Assembly (NCBI GenBank): GCA_031259345.1
Contig: JAIRLQ010000003.1
Span: forward strand, 1-8,484
Reading direction: 5' to 3'
DNA: 8,484 bases
Source of the DNA: Treponema sp.
GTDB lineage: Bacteria; Spirochaetota; Spirochaetia; Treponematales; Breznakiellaceae
Positions 1 through 7,047 of the stretch are shown here, in pieces (positions within the stretch are counted from its first letter, which is position 1; each line of letters begins with the position of its first letter). A program made the position numbers and the translations under genes. The notes beneath the pieces were generated by a model. The model searched no databases. It was not told where the DNA came from and worked only from the letters and a program-made list of their open reading frames with translations.

Positions 1-505
1 TGGAAAAATCCGCGGGCAAAAGCTCCGACAGGACCGCGCCCGGAAGATCATCTTCCGCTTCCGCCTGATTATCCCCGGCATTAAACAGCTTTGATAAATC
101 GGCGTCCTTTTCAAAATCAAGCTCAAGTATAGGCCGGTCTACCCTTACGGCTTTAAAGGTTTCGCCCAACCTTCCCCGCAGAAGATTAAAAAACGAATAG
201 GACAGGCGCAGCCTGGATACGGAAAGCATGACGCTGTCATCATCTCTTAAAACTTTTACATCTCTCAGATCAAGAACGCCGAAAATGGAGGGCCCCAGGG
301 CGCCATAACGGATTTTTCTCCCCAAAAATGATTCGGCTTTGGATAAAAAATCGTCCCTAAGGGCAGTCATTCCCTGGTAAAGCCTGTTCTGAAGGGGGTA
401 CAAAAGCGGGACCGTAAGAAGAGAGGCCAAAAGAATGGCAAATAAAATGGCGCATATTTTGAGCAGCGGTTTTGTTTTGTAAAATGTCAGGCGCCTGTTA
501 TCCAA
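1..505 (-). CDS. AsmA/TamB-like envelope protein, N-terminal part (runs off left edge)
   Basis: An open frame of 168 codons has no stop and continues beyond the left edge. The chosen start is a TTG at 503-505, five nt after a strong AGGGGAGA ribosome site. The next in-frame ATG, near residue 46, would remove the membrane segment. Residues 1-15 are basic (DNRRLTFYKTKPLLK), and residues about 16-36 form one hydrophobic helix (ICAILFAILLASLLTVPLLY), so this is an inner-membrane anchor with the rest in the periplasm. The following part (FLGRKIRYGALGPSIFGVLD, then LRDVKVLRDD and VSRLRLSYSFFNLL) has the pattern of the AsmA/TamB/YhdP family N-terminus, which forms beta-rich grooves that move phospholipid or assist outer-membrane proteins. 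The family call is from pattern recognition over a partial protein. It is divergent from tmk. An acidic Asp/Glu-rich stretch (AEAEDDLP) lies near the window edge. Confidence 0.6.
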   Translation of the reverse strand, partial: MDNRRLTFYKTKPLLKICAILFAILLASLLTVPLLYPLQNRLYQGMTALRDDFLSKAESFLGRKIRYGALGPSIFGVLDLRDVKVLRDDDSVMLSVSRLRLSYSFFNLLRGRLGETFKAVRVDRPILELDFEKDADLSKLFNAGDNQAEAEDDLPGAVLSELLPADFS

Positions 506-510
506 AAAAA

Positions 511-518
511 TCTCCCCT
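511..518 (-). promoter_or_regulatory. Ribosome binding site of the TamB-like gene
   Basis: AGGGGAGA on the minus strand, followed by five T residues and then TTG. This site decides the TTG start, because no ATG lies near it in frame. Confidence 0.6.
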
Positions 519-559
519 TATCAGTATCGGCCTTGGAACGGCTGCCGCGGGTAATCCGT

Positions 560-600
560 TCAAATATTGTACATAATCCCCACTTTATGATATATACAAA
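560..600 (+). promoter_or_regulatory. Candidate promoter for tmk in the divergent intergenic region
   Basis: TTGTAC at 567-572 and TATATA at 591-596 are 18 nt apart on the plus strand. TATGAT at 586-591 is an alternative -10. With the first pair, transcription would start at about 603, only a few bases before the tmk ATG at 606. No Shine-Dalgarno sequence is visible before that ATG, so the message may be leaderless or nearly so. The same AT-rich block could hold a minus-strand -10 (TACAAT at 571-566) for the TamB-like gene. The assignments rest on consensus matching only. Confidence 0.3.
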
Positions 601-605
601 TATAC

Positions 606-1235
606 ATGAAAATAATGAAAAATTTCACTGTTTTTGAAGGCGCGGACGGTTCGGGTACCAGTACTCAGTTAAGGCTTTTGGAAGATCGTTTTGAAAAAGC
701 CGGGGAGCGCCCTCTTCCGCCGCTTTTTACGACTTCCGAACCCACAGACGGCCCGGTTGGCCGGCTTTTGCGTTCGGGGCTTAAGGGCGAAACGCCCCTG
801 AAAAGCGAAACCATCGCCTATCTTTTTGCGGCCGACAGGAACGAGCATCTTTTTGGCCCTGAAGGCATTGCCGAGCGCTGTCAAAGAGGAGAACTGGTGG
901 TTCAGGACCGCTATACGGCAAGTTCCCTGGTGTACCAGGGTATTACCTGCGGCGATGAGCTGCCCGCCCGCCTAAACCGGGATTTTCCTGTCCCGGAATT
1001 GCTTTTTTATTTTGATATTGACAGTGAAACCGCCCAAAAACGCATGGCAGAAAGGAAAACCAGGGAAATTTATGAACACCTTGAATTCCAGATTAAAGTC
1101 CGGGAGCGCTATAAAGCCCTGCTTAATAGTTTTGAAGAAGCCGGCTCAAGGCTTGTTGTTATAGACGCGTCCCTTCCCCCGCAAGAAGTGGCGGACGAGG
1201 TATGGAGGGAGATCCAAAAATTGCCGATATTTTAA
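606..1235 (+). CDS. tmk: Thymidylate kinase (dTMP kinase)
   Basis: Cytoplasmic enzyme that phosphorylates dTMP to dTDP with ATP, an essential step of dTTP synthesis. The 209-aa length is normal for bacterial Tmk. In order: P-loop FEGADGSGTSTQ (residues 10-21), the nucleotide-binding TSEPTDGPVGRLLR (43-56, matching the TREPGG...LR region of E. coli), FAADRNEH (74-81), the DR-motif VVQDRYTASSLVYQG (98-112), and the lid region RMAERKTREIYE (146-157). The P-loop has Thr at residue 18 where the Walker A Lys is normal. I recall the same feature in treponemal Tmk proteins, so it looks like a lineage trait and not damage. The start could be ATG 606 or ATG 615 (MKNFTVFEG); neither has a clear ribosome site. 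It lies 50 nt upstream of a small gene, probably co-transcribed. Confidence 0.93.
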   Translation: MKIMKNFTVFEGADGSGTSTQLRLLEDRFEKAGERPLPPLFTTSEPTDGPVGRLLRSGLKGETPLKSETIAYLFAADRNEHLFGPEGIAERCQRGELVVQDRYTASSLVYQGITCGDELPARLNRDFPVPELLFYFDIDSETAQKRMAERKTREIYEHLEFQIKVRERYKALLNSFEEAGSRLVVIDASLPPQEVADEVWREIQKLPIF

Positions 1236-1285
1236 AAGACGCATACTTTCGGACAGCCCCGGCTGCCGGTTTTGGGGAACGGTAA

Positions 1286-1900
1286 TTGAAGCGAAGTTTT
1301 TTTCTGGCTTGTGCGGTTTTTCTGATGTTTGGTTTGGCAAAGCCGCTTAATTCATATTTTGTTACTTACAAAGAACAGTATTACAAGCTCTATCACCTGC
1401 ATTATATGCAATACCCGGATGACAGTATTGAAAATATTTATTGGCTGGAAAAGGCGGTAAAGGCTGATTTTTGCAACCCCCTTTACGCACTGGCTTTAAT
1501 TGAAGATGAAACCCAGTGGGAAAAGTACCGTTATCTTTTTATGATGCATATAAACCTGAAACTGGTTGAACAGCACCTTTTTTTGGGCAACAAGTGGAAC
1601 AAGCGGAAGGCTTATTTTTACAACGCCCCCTGGAAGGAACAAAACCTTGACAGCCTTGATACTGCCGAAACCTGTTACCGCAGCGCCCTTTATTACTGGG
1701 ACGAAGCTCTTGCCTGGGCCGAAAAGGCAAACGAAAAACGTTTCCGTTTTGTGTATCTGCCGAGGGTACAGTTTTGGCAGGAAGAGGCGGGAAGGATAGA
1801 AGAAAAATCCCTGGATTACCAAAAAATTATCGAGAGGGAACTTACATTATTGCAAAAGGTCCGCGAAAAATTCCAGGCCATGGACGAGGACAGCTATTAA
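1286..1900 (+). CDS. Conserved-looking exported or membrane-anchored protein of unknown function (TPR-like helices)
   Basis: Not recognised as a named family. The 204-aa frame starts with TTG, directly after an in-frame TAA (1283-1285), and has a purine-rich GGGGA site seven nt upstream (1274-1278). The next in-frame ATG at 1325 would cut the export signal in half. Residues 2-3 are Lys-Arg, and residues 4-18 are hydrophobic (SFFLACAVFLMFGLA), so this is a signal peptide or uncleaved anchor. A Cys at residue 9 is too early for a normal lipobox. The rest is strongly helical and very rich in Tyr, Trp and Phe. Two stretches resemble tetratricopeptide helices (about 46-72 and 123-148), and the C-terminus (about 158-198) is charged and coiled-coil-like. 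It follows tmk by 50 nt on the same strand. The product is probably periplasmic and may be a scaffold or cell-envelope protein, but the function is unknown. Confidence 0.7.
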   Translation: MKRSFFLACAVFLMFGLAKPLNSYFVTYKEQYYKLYHLHYMQYPDDSIENIYWLEKAVKADFCNPLYALALIEDETQWEKYRYLFMMHINLKLVEQHLFLGNKWNKRKAYFYNAPWKEQNLDSLDTAETCYRSALYYWDEALAWAEKANEKRFRFVYLPRVQFWQEEAGRIEEKSLDYQKIIERELTLLQKVREKFQAMDEDSY

Positions 1901-1948
1901 AGTTGGGGCTGTCTTTGGGACTACCGCATTTTGCTGTTTTTTAGCGGA

Positions 1949-1980
1949 AGTTGTTTAAAAGCTGAGGTTTTTAAACAACT
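1949..1980. terminator. Perfect 12-bp inverted repeat between convergent genes, possible bidirectional terminator
   Basis: AGTTGTTTAAAA (1949-1960) and TTTTAAACAACT (1969-1980) are exact reverse complements around an 8-nt loop. The structure sits between two gene 3' ends and contains the kinase stop codon (1971-1973). The stem is AT-rich and no clean U-tract follows on either strand, so it is not a textbook intrinsic terminator. It could be a weak bidirectional terminator or an mRNA 3'-end stabiliser. A smaller repeat, GACAGC...GCTGTC at 1889-1913, overlaps the end of the preceding plus-strand gene and is followed by TTT. Confidence 0.4.
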
Positions 1981-3467
1981 CCATTAAGAAAGTTTACCGC
2001 TTCCAGCTTATCATGCAGTTTTTTGTATACTTCAAATTTTTCCGTATAAAAACCGTGATGCTTTAAATCGGGTTCTATGGTTTTATCAATTCGCGACATG
2101 GCGGCGGCAGCTTCTTCCACGCTGCCGTAAACCCCGGCTGCGGCGGCACAGAGTATTGCCGCGCCAAGAGCGCCCGCTTCTTTTACCGCCGGGGTGCTTA
2201 CGGGGATTTCGAGAATGTCCGCTTTTATTTGCAGCCAGGGCACGGACCTGCTCCCTCCGCCTACGGCTATAAGGTGCTTTACATGTACATTCTGTTCCGC
2301 CAGCACAGAAAAATTAAGCTTTTGATCCAGCACAAGCCCTTCCAGAATGGCCCGGTACATATCAAATTTGGTGCTTCCGTAATCAATGCCCGTAAACGCC
2401 ATTCTGGCGGCGGAATCCATGTAAGGAGTGCCCGACCCCATGAGGTAGGGCTGTACCATTATTTTGGACGGCTGTGGGGGCACATGGCCGTCCAGGTATT
2501 TTATGGGATTCTCCTCGCCCTGCGCGACGGTGTTGGCAAACCACTGAACCAACAGCCCCGAAGAAACATTGTACGCCAGGCAGCAAAACTTTCCCTTTTC
2601 CCACAGCGGTTCCGAAGGTATGCCCCGGCGGGCGATAAAACCGGCAGGCAAAATATTTCCCGTAATGGGGGTAACACATTCCGCTGTACCCATGGAATTA
2701 ACGGCATAGCCCGCCCTAAGCCCCGAGCCTATGGCATTTACCGGCTGGTCATGACCGCCGGCAACAACGGCAATTTCGCCCCGAAGGCCGGTTTTATCCA
2801 GAATGTGCCGCTGAACTTTCCCGATAATTGTCCCCATAGGAACAGGAGCCGAAAAATGCCGCGCGTCCAAATCGAACTTGCTTAAAAGGCCGGCGCTCCA
2901 CTCCGCTTTTGCGACATCAAAAAACATGGTTCTCGAAGCGGTAGAATAATCCGCCGCGGTACAACCCGAAAACATATAGCTTATAAAATCTTCGATTAAC
3001 AATATTTTGTTAATTTTTTGATAAATCTCCGGGCATTCTTCTTTTAAATAAAGAATTTTGGAAAGGCTGTAGGAAGGCGAAAGCGGAAGCCCGCAGATAC
3101 GGGCAATTTCTTCGGCGGTAACCTTTTTTTCCGCCTCAAAATATTCTTTTTCACCCCACCGGTCGGTAAAGATCATGGGGTCGTGGAGAATATTACCCTG
3201 GGCATCCAGGGAAATAAAAGCTTCGCCGAAAGAGTCGGCGCAGAGGCAATTAATGCCGCCGCCTGTTTTTTTTAACGCCTGGGAAGCGGCTTCGCCAAAA
3301 GCATCCAGGGTTTTATCCCAAAGCTCTTTTGCTTTAAGCCGCCTTGTGCCGTCTCCGTCAACCTGAATGTCATAGGCGCGATAAGAAGATGAAACAGGGT
3401 TTCCCTTTTCATCAAACACAAAAGCTTTTACCCCGGTAGTTCCTACATCAATGCCACAAAAAAGCAT
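1971..3467 (-). CDS. FGGY-family carbohydrate kinase (xylulokinase-like, substrate unassigned)
   Basis: Cytoplasmic ATP-dependent sugar kinase of 498 aa, the usual size for the FGGY family (xylulo-, ribulo-, rhamnulo-, fuculo-, glycerol kinases). The first phosphate-binding motif is GIDVGTTGVKAFVFD (5-19). TDRW (101-104) occupies the sugar-contact position seen as W-x-D-x-R in relatives. The catalytic base is expected to be Asp240 in AGGHDQPVNAIGSG. MGTAE (259-263) follows, and the C-terminal ATPase half carries VGGGSRSVPWLQIKADILE (402-420) and KEAGALGAAILCAA (429-442). All core motifs are intact. It is the last gene of the operon, three nt after the aldolase stop, so translational coupling is likely. 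Family membership does not fix the substrate. The neighbouring class II aldolase suggests that the product is a ketose phosphate that can be cleaved, which would favour phosphorylation at C1 (inference). Xylulokinase is the commonest automatic label but is not proven here. Confidence 0.88.
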   Translation of the reverse strand: MLFCGIDVGTTGVKAFVFDEKGNPVSSSYRAYDIQVDGDGTRRLKAKELWDKTLDAFGEAASQALKKTGGGINCLCADSFGEAFISLDAQGNILHDPMIFTDRWGEKEYFEAEKKVTAEEIARICGLPLSPSYSLSKILYLKEECPEIYQKINKILLIEDFISYMFSGCTAADYSTASRTMFFDVAKAEWSAGLLSKFDLDARHFSAPVPMGTIIGKVQRHILDKTGLRGEIAVVAGGHDQPVNAIGSGLRAGYAVNSMGTAECVTPITGNILPAGFIARRGIPSEPLWEKGKFCCLAYNVSSGLLVQWFANTVAQGEENPIKYLDGHVPPQPSKIMVQPYLMGSGTPYMDSAARMAFTGIDYGSTKFDMYRAILEGLVLDQKLNFSVLAEQNVHVKHLIAVGGGSRSVPWLQIKADILEIPVSTPAVKEAGALGAAILCAAAAGVYGSVEEAAAAMSRIDKTIEPDLKHHGFYTEKFEVYKKLHDKLEAVNFLNGVV

Positions 3468-3470
3468 GGC

Positions 3471-4376
3471 TTAATTTCCAAAAAGAAGGGCGCGGCTGTT
3501 TTTTATTTCCATATCGGCGATTAATTCCCGTACCCTGCCATACACTTTTTCACGGGCAAGAGCGATGTCGCCCTTCCCTTCACTTAGTCCTTTTTCATAG
3601 GCCTGGCGGATTTCGGTACCCACATTGATTTTGGCAATTCCCGCCTTAATGCCCCGGCGTATAAAATCCACCTGAATACCCGATCCGCCGTGAAGCACCA
3701 GGGGGATGCCCGCAGCCTTATATAAAGCGGCTATATGATCCACATCCAGCCGGGCCCTGGGCTTTTCCTGATGCCGGGTAGCTTCCGCCACTGCTCCGTG
3801 TATATTACCTACCGCCACCGACATCCAATCGCATTGAGATTCGGCGGCAAACTGTTTTGCCTCTTCCGGATCCGTAAAACCAAGCTTGCTGGCAAAGATC
3901 TCTTCGTAAGGTTTAATGGGGCCCGACTCATGGCCCATAACCGCCCCAATCTCCCCTTCGCAGGCAATTCCCGCAGGATGAACAAGGTCGGCAACTTCCC
4001 TGGTGGCGGCGATATTTTCCGCCAGGGGCAGCCGCGAGCCGTCAAGCATCACCGACTGATAACCCGCATCCAGGGCGCGCTTTATAATGGGGATATACTC
4101 CACCCGCTTTAAGTCTTCGTCAACAACCGGCACATGATCCAGCCCCAAAAGGGTATGCCCCGGCTTTTCATATTTGCGGTATTCTTCGGCAACCGCCTCA
4201 AGGCTTTGGGAAGAAAACTTTTCCCATTCCACCCGGGCCACATGAATAATGGCGACGCTGTTTTCGTCCGCTACCGCCCTTGCAATGGGTTCCACCATGG
4301 GAAGGTAGGGGATATTAAAAGCGGGGATCACAAGGCCCTTTTGCCTTGCAAGAAGAACGGTTTGTTTTGATGTCAT
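3471..4376 (-). CDS. Class II (zinc) ketose-phosphate / fructose-bisphosphate aldolase family protein
   Basis: A 301-aa TIM-barrel metal-dependent aldolase of the FbaA/GatY/KbaY superfamily, which reversibly cleaves a ketose phosphate or bisphosphate into DHAP and an aldehyde. Aligned by eye to GatY, the catalytic Asp is D80 and the zinc ligands are H81 (LDH), H193 (VGNIHG) and H229 (LVLHGGSG). E140/E142 (CEGEIG) and the DHAP phosphate loops GGSGI (230-234) and INVGTE (250-255) are present, so it should be active. Two things differ from GatY/KbaY. About ten extra residues follow the catalytic Asp-His (VPVVDEDLKRVEY, 82-94), and the early active-site loop reads HVARVEWEKFS (45-55) in place of the usual Ser/Thr-Gly-rich form. 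Both suggest a different substrate. The gene starts six nt after the permease stop and ends three nt before the kinase start, which ties it to import and phosphorylation of one sugar. Confidence 0.88.
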   Translation of the reverse strand: MTSKQTVLLARQKGLVIPAFNIPYLPMVEPIARAVADENSVAIIHVARVEWEKFSSQSLEAVAEEYRKYEKPGHTLLGLDHVPVVDEDLKRVEYIPIIKRALDAGYQSVMLDGSRLPLAENIAATREVADLVHPAGIACEGEIGAVMGHESGPIKPYEEIFASKLGFTDPEEAKQFAAESQCDWMSVAVGNIHGAVAEATRHQEKPRARLDVDHIAALYKAAGIPLVLHGGSGIQVDFIRRGIKAGIAKINVGTEIRQAYEKGLSEGKGDIALAREKVYGRVRELIADMEIKNSRALLFGN

Positions 4377-4382
4377 CCGGGA

Positions 4383-5417
4383 CTACCTTTTGGCTATATA
4401 TTTCCGCACGTCAATGGCGACGGCAATAATAATGATTAAACCGCGTATAATATACTGCAAATAGGCGTTAACGCCAAGGAAGTACAGGCTGTAGTTAATT
4501 GCCTGAAGCAGTATACTGCCAATTACCACGCCTGTAATGGTGCCCACGCCGCCAAAGAAACTTACACCGCCGATTACAACTGCCGAAATGGCGTCGAGCT
4601 CGTAGTTAAGCCCGGTGTTGGAACCCACGGACTGCACACGGGCAGCCTCAAGAAACGCCGCAATGCCGTAGCAGACGCCGGCCATTAAATACACCAGCAT
4701 AATGGTCTTTTGCACATTCACGCCCGAGACCCTGGCCGCCTCTTCGTTACCGCCGACGGCAAACATGTTTTTGCCCAGTTTGGTACGGGTCCAGATAACA
4801 TGCATTGCAACCGCGCAAATTAAAAAGTAAATCGCAACAAGGGGTATAGTAACGCCGCCTAAAGTAAAAGACCCTGCCGCTTTGTTTAAAAAGTTCCGCT
4901 CAAAAGTGGAAAGAGCCTGGGCGCTTCCCGAAGGCTGGGCTTCGATATAAATACACAAACCGCCGTATGCGATGAGCTGGGTGCCCAGGGTAACAATAAA
5001 AGGGTGCATTTTAAGGTAAGCCGTTCCAAAGCCGTTTACCAGGCTAAAAACAATTGCCACCACTATCGAAAGGAAAAGGGGAATAAAAAGCGGCACCGGG
5101 CTTTCAATCCACTGGTAGTACCGGGCTGAATAGGTGGTAGCCTGCACCAGGGAAGCGGTAACGGCGGCGGAAAAACCCATGACCCGCCCAATTGAAAGGT
5201 CGGTGCCCGCAAGCACAATAAGCCCCGCCACCCCCAATGCCAGAATGCCTTTGGTGGACGCCTGCTTTATAATATTAATCAGGTTACTCACCGAAGCAAA
5301 TTTAGGATCTATGATAATAACGGTAATAAGAATTATCCCCAAAATAAAATACAGCGCGTAGGTTAGAAAAAATGTCTTTAACTGTTCGCTATCAATAGTT
5401 TTACTGCCAATTTGCAT
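4383..5417 (-). CDS. mglC: Sugar ABC transporter permease, MglC-like
   Basis: Inner-membrane subunit (344 aa; E. coli MglC is 336) that should dimerise to form the channel of a galactose/ribose-type ABC importer. About eight to ten hydrophobic segments are visible, at roughly 17-36, 55-71, 80-92, 109-129, 140-158, 191-210, 239-256, 275-290, 295-314 and 322-338. Stretches shared with E. coli MglC are ALGVAGLIV...GTDLS (60-74), PFIVTLGT (139-146), VGGNEEAARVSGVNV (221-235, the cytoplasmic coupling loop that contacts the ATPase), YELDAISAVVIGGVSFFGGV (272-291) and the C-terminal QYIIRG (321-326). The long first periplasmic-side region around 95-108 is aromatic and Tyr-rich. ATG at 5415-5417 is preceded by AAGG (5430-5427), nine nt away. 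The gene follows mglA by 33 nt in the same operon. Confidence 0.92.
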   Translation of the reverse strand: MQIGSKTIDSEQLKTFFLTYALYFILGIILITVIIIDPKFASVSNLINIIKQASTKGILALGVAGLIVLAGTDLSIGRVMGFSAAVTASLVQATTYSARYYQWIESPVPLFIPLFLSIVVAIVFSLVNGFGTAYLKMHPFIVTLGTQLIAYGGLCIYIEAQPSGSAQALSTFERNFLNKAAGSFTLGGVTIPLVAIYFLICAVAMHVIWTRTKLGKNMFAVGGNEEAARVSGVNVQKTIMLVYLMAGVCYGIAAFLEAARVQSVGSNTGLNYELDAISAVVIGGVSFFGGVGTITGVVIGSILLQAINYSLYFLGVNAYLQYIIRGLIIIIAVAIDVRKYIAKR

Positions 5418-5450
5418 ACATGCCCGCCTTAACTAAAGTTTAAAATTTAC

Positions 5451-6968
5451 TTACACATATTTAGCGGCCAGAGTCAGGATAGTTTCCTGTTCCCCTTGGA
5501 TGCCGCCAAAGTCTACGCCGCGTTTTACCTTACCCGCCAGCCTGCCGTTGCTCATCACCAGGATATTGTCGCAAATGCCAAGAAGCTCAGTCATTTCCGA
5601 AGACACCATGATAATGCCCTTGCCCTGTTTTGCAAGGTCTATAATAAGCTGGTAAATTTCATACTTGGCGCCTACGTCGATGCCCCGGGTAGGCTCGTCC
5701 AAAAGCAGTATTTCGGGATCCGTCAAAAGCCAGCGTCCCAGAATCACCTTTTGCTGGTTGCCCCCGGACAGGTTTCTGATAAGGGTTTTTTTGCCCGGGG
5801 TCTTTACCCTAAGGCTTTGTATTACCCAGTCGGAAGCGCCGTTCACCTTGTTTTCATTAAGGAAGATTCCCTTAATGTATTTATCGATACTCGCAATAAT
5901 CGAATTAAAAGAAACCGAAGCCTGGGGGAAAATGCCCGTGGCACGGCGTTCTTCTGTTAAAAGGGCAAAGCCGTATTTCATGGATTCCCCGGCATTGCGG
6001 TTTTCTATTTTAGTGCCCCGCAGTTTTATTTCGCCCCTGGCCCTTGTCATGGTGCCAAAAAGGGTATTTAAAAGTTCTGTCCGGCGGGAACCGACAAGAC
6101 CCGCCACGCCAAGGATTTCCCCTTTGTGAAGGGTAAACGTTACATCCTGACAACTGGGCATATAACGCCCGGAAACTCCCATGCATTCCAGCATGGGCTC
6201 CCCGGGGATATTTGTTTTGGGCGGGAAAAAATTATCAATGTCCCGGTTTACCATCAGGCGTATTATTTCGCCGATTTTCATTTCGTTAGCCGGTTTTGTG
6301 GAAACCCACTTGCCGTCCCGCATAATGGTAATTTCGTTGCTTATCCGCAGAATTTCATCCATGCGGTGGGATATATAGACAACGCCCACATCACGCTCTA
6401 CAAGCTTTTTAATGATGCGGAACAAATGGTTTACTTCTTCTTCGGTCAGCGACGAAGTCGGTTCGTCCAGCACAAGAATTTTTGCGTCGTAAGAAACCGC
6501 TTTCGCGATTTCTATCATCTGGCGGCTGGAAACCGAAAGATCGCCGACTATTTTTCTGGGATCGATATGGATCTCAAGCTCATCAAAAAACTTTTTTGTA
6601 TCGCCGTACATTTTTTTGTGATCAACCAGGCCGTACTTCATGGGAAAACGCCCAAGCCACATATTTTCCATTACATTGCGGCGCTTTACCTGATTAAGTT
6701 CCTGGTGAACCATGGCGACGCCGTTATCCAGCGCGTCCCTGGGATCGGTAAAGTTAATGTCCTTACCGTTCATTTTTACAGTCCCCGCGTCTTTTTTATA
6801 AATACCGAAAAGGCATTTCATCAGGGTACTTTTGCCCGCGCCGTTTTCCCCCATTAGGGCATGAACCGTGCCGCGGCGTAATTCAAACCGGACCTGATCC
6901 AGGGCTTTTACACCCGGGAAACTTTTGTCTATGCCGCGCATTTCCAGCAGTAAAGGTCTTGCGTCCAT
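5451..6968 (-). CDS. mglA: Sugar ABC transporter ATP-binding protein, MglA-like (two fused NBDs)
   Basis: Cytoplasmic ATPase that powers uptake through MglC. It has 505 aa from the chosen start (E. coli MglA 506) and two nucleotide-binding domains. NBD1 has Walker A GENGAGKST (40-48), a degenerate signature LSVSSRQ (144-150), Walker B LVLDEP (165-170) and an H-loop His201. NBD2 has a degenerate Walker A GLVGSRRT (290-297) without the Lys, a canonical signature LSGGNQQ (400-406), Walker B LLLDEP (421-426) and Ser in place of the H-loop His (VSSEM). This asymmetry is normal for the MglA/RbsA/AraG group and leaves one fully competent ATP site. Many stretches match E. coli MglA, such as DKSFPGVKALD and WVI.S.RVKTPG. 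ATG 6968 is preferred because AAGGAG (6983-6978) lies nine nt upstream; the in-frame TTG at 6974 is only three nt from it. Confidence 0.95.
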   Translation of the reverse strand: MDARPLLLEMRGIDKSFPGVKALDQVRFELRRGTVHALMGENGAGKSTLMKCLFGIYKKDAGTVKMNGKDINFTDPRDALDNGVAMVHQELNQVKRRNVMENMWLGRFPMKYGLVDHKKMYGDTKKFFDELEIHIDPRKIVGDLSVSSRQMIEIAKAVSYDAKILVLDEPTSSLTEEEVNHLFRIIKKLVERDVGVVYISHRMDEILRISNEITIMRDGKWVSTKPANEMKIGEIIRLMVNRDIDNFFPPKTNIPGEPMLECMGVSGRYMPSCQDVTFTLHKGEILGVAGLVGSRRTELLNTLFGTMTRARGEIKLRGTKIENRNAGESMKYGFALLTEERRATGIFPQASVSFNSIIASIDKYIKGIFLNENKVNGASDWVIQSLRVKTPGKKTLIRNLSGGNQQKVILGRWLLTDPEILLLDEPTRGIDVGAKYEIYQLIIDLAKQGKGIIMVSSEMTELLGICDNILVMSNGRLAGKVKRGVDFGGIQGEQETILTLAAKYV

Positions 6969-6977
6969 ACCCAAGCG

Positions 6978-6983
6978 CTCCTT
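6978..6983 (-). promoter_or_regulatory. Ribosome binding site of mglA
   Basis: AAGGAG on the minus strand. It is nine nt from ATG 6968 and three nt from the alternative TTG 6974, which supports the ATG start. Confidence 0.6.
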
Positions 6984-6994
6984 AAAACAAAATA

Positions 6995-7029
6995 AGAGCC
7001 AAAGCGGTCAAAAAGTTTGCTTCGGCTCT
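6995..7029 (-). promoter_or_regulatory. Third hairpin of the mglB-mglA spacer, just upstream of the mglA ribosome site
   Basis: Read on the minus strand, AGAGCC and AGC pair with GCT and GGCTCT, giving a 6-bp plus 3-bp stem separated by a 2x2 internal loop, with a 13-nt loop. It is followed by TATTTTGTTTT and then the mglA SD. It could be a weak terminator or could affect access to the SD. Prediction is by eye only. Confidence 0.4.
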
Positions 7030-7047
7030 GCGGCAGGAACCGCGTAT

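Noticed and set aside
1254..1265. CAGCC-CC-GGCTG palindrome between tmk and the next gene, followed by TTTT
   Set aside because: The stem is too short (four or five pairs with almost no loop) and the T run is interrupted by G, so a terminator is not supported.
2229..2885. Open frame of 218 codons on the plus strand
   Set aside because: It lies wholly antisense to the FGGY kinase; its His/Arg/Pro-rich product is typical of a codon-bias shadow.
3735..4112. Open frame of 125 codons on the plus strand
   Set aside because: Antisense to the aldolase, with no SD and no domain; a shadow.
5665..6129. Possible frameshift or second gene inside mglA
   Set aside because: mglA is uninterrupted, has the normal length, and all motifs of both ATPase domains are in one frame.
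6126..6857. Open frame of 243 codons on the plus strand
   Set aside because: It is antisense to mglA, has no ribosome site and no recognisable domain; a shadow of a long well-conserved gene.
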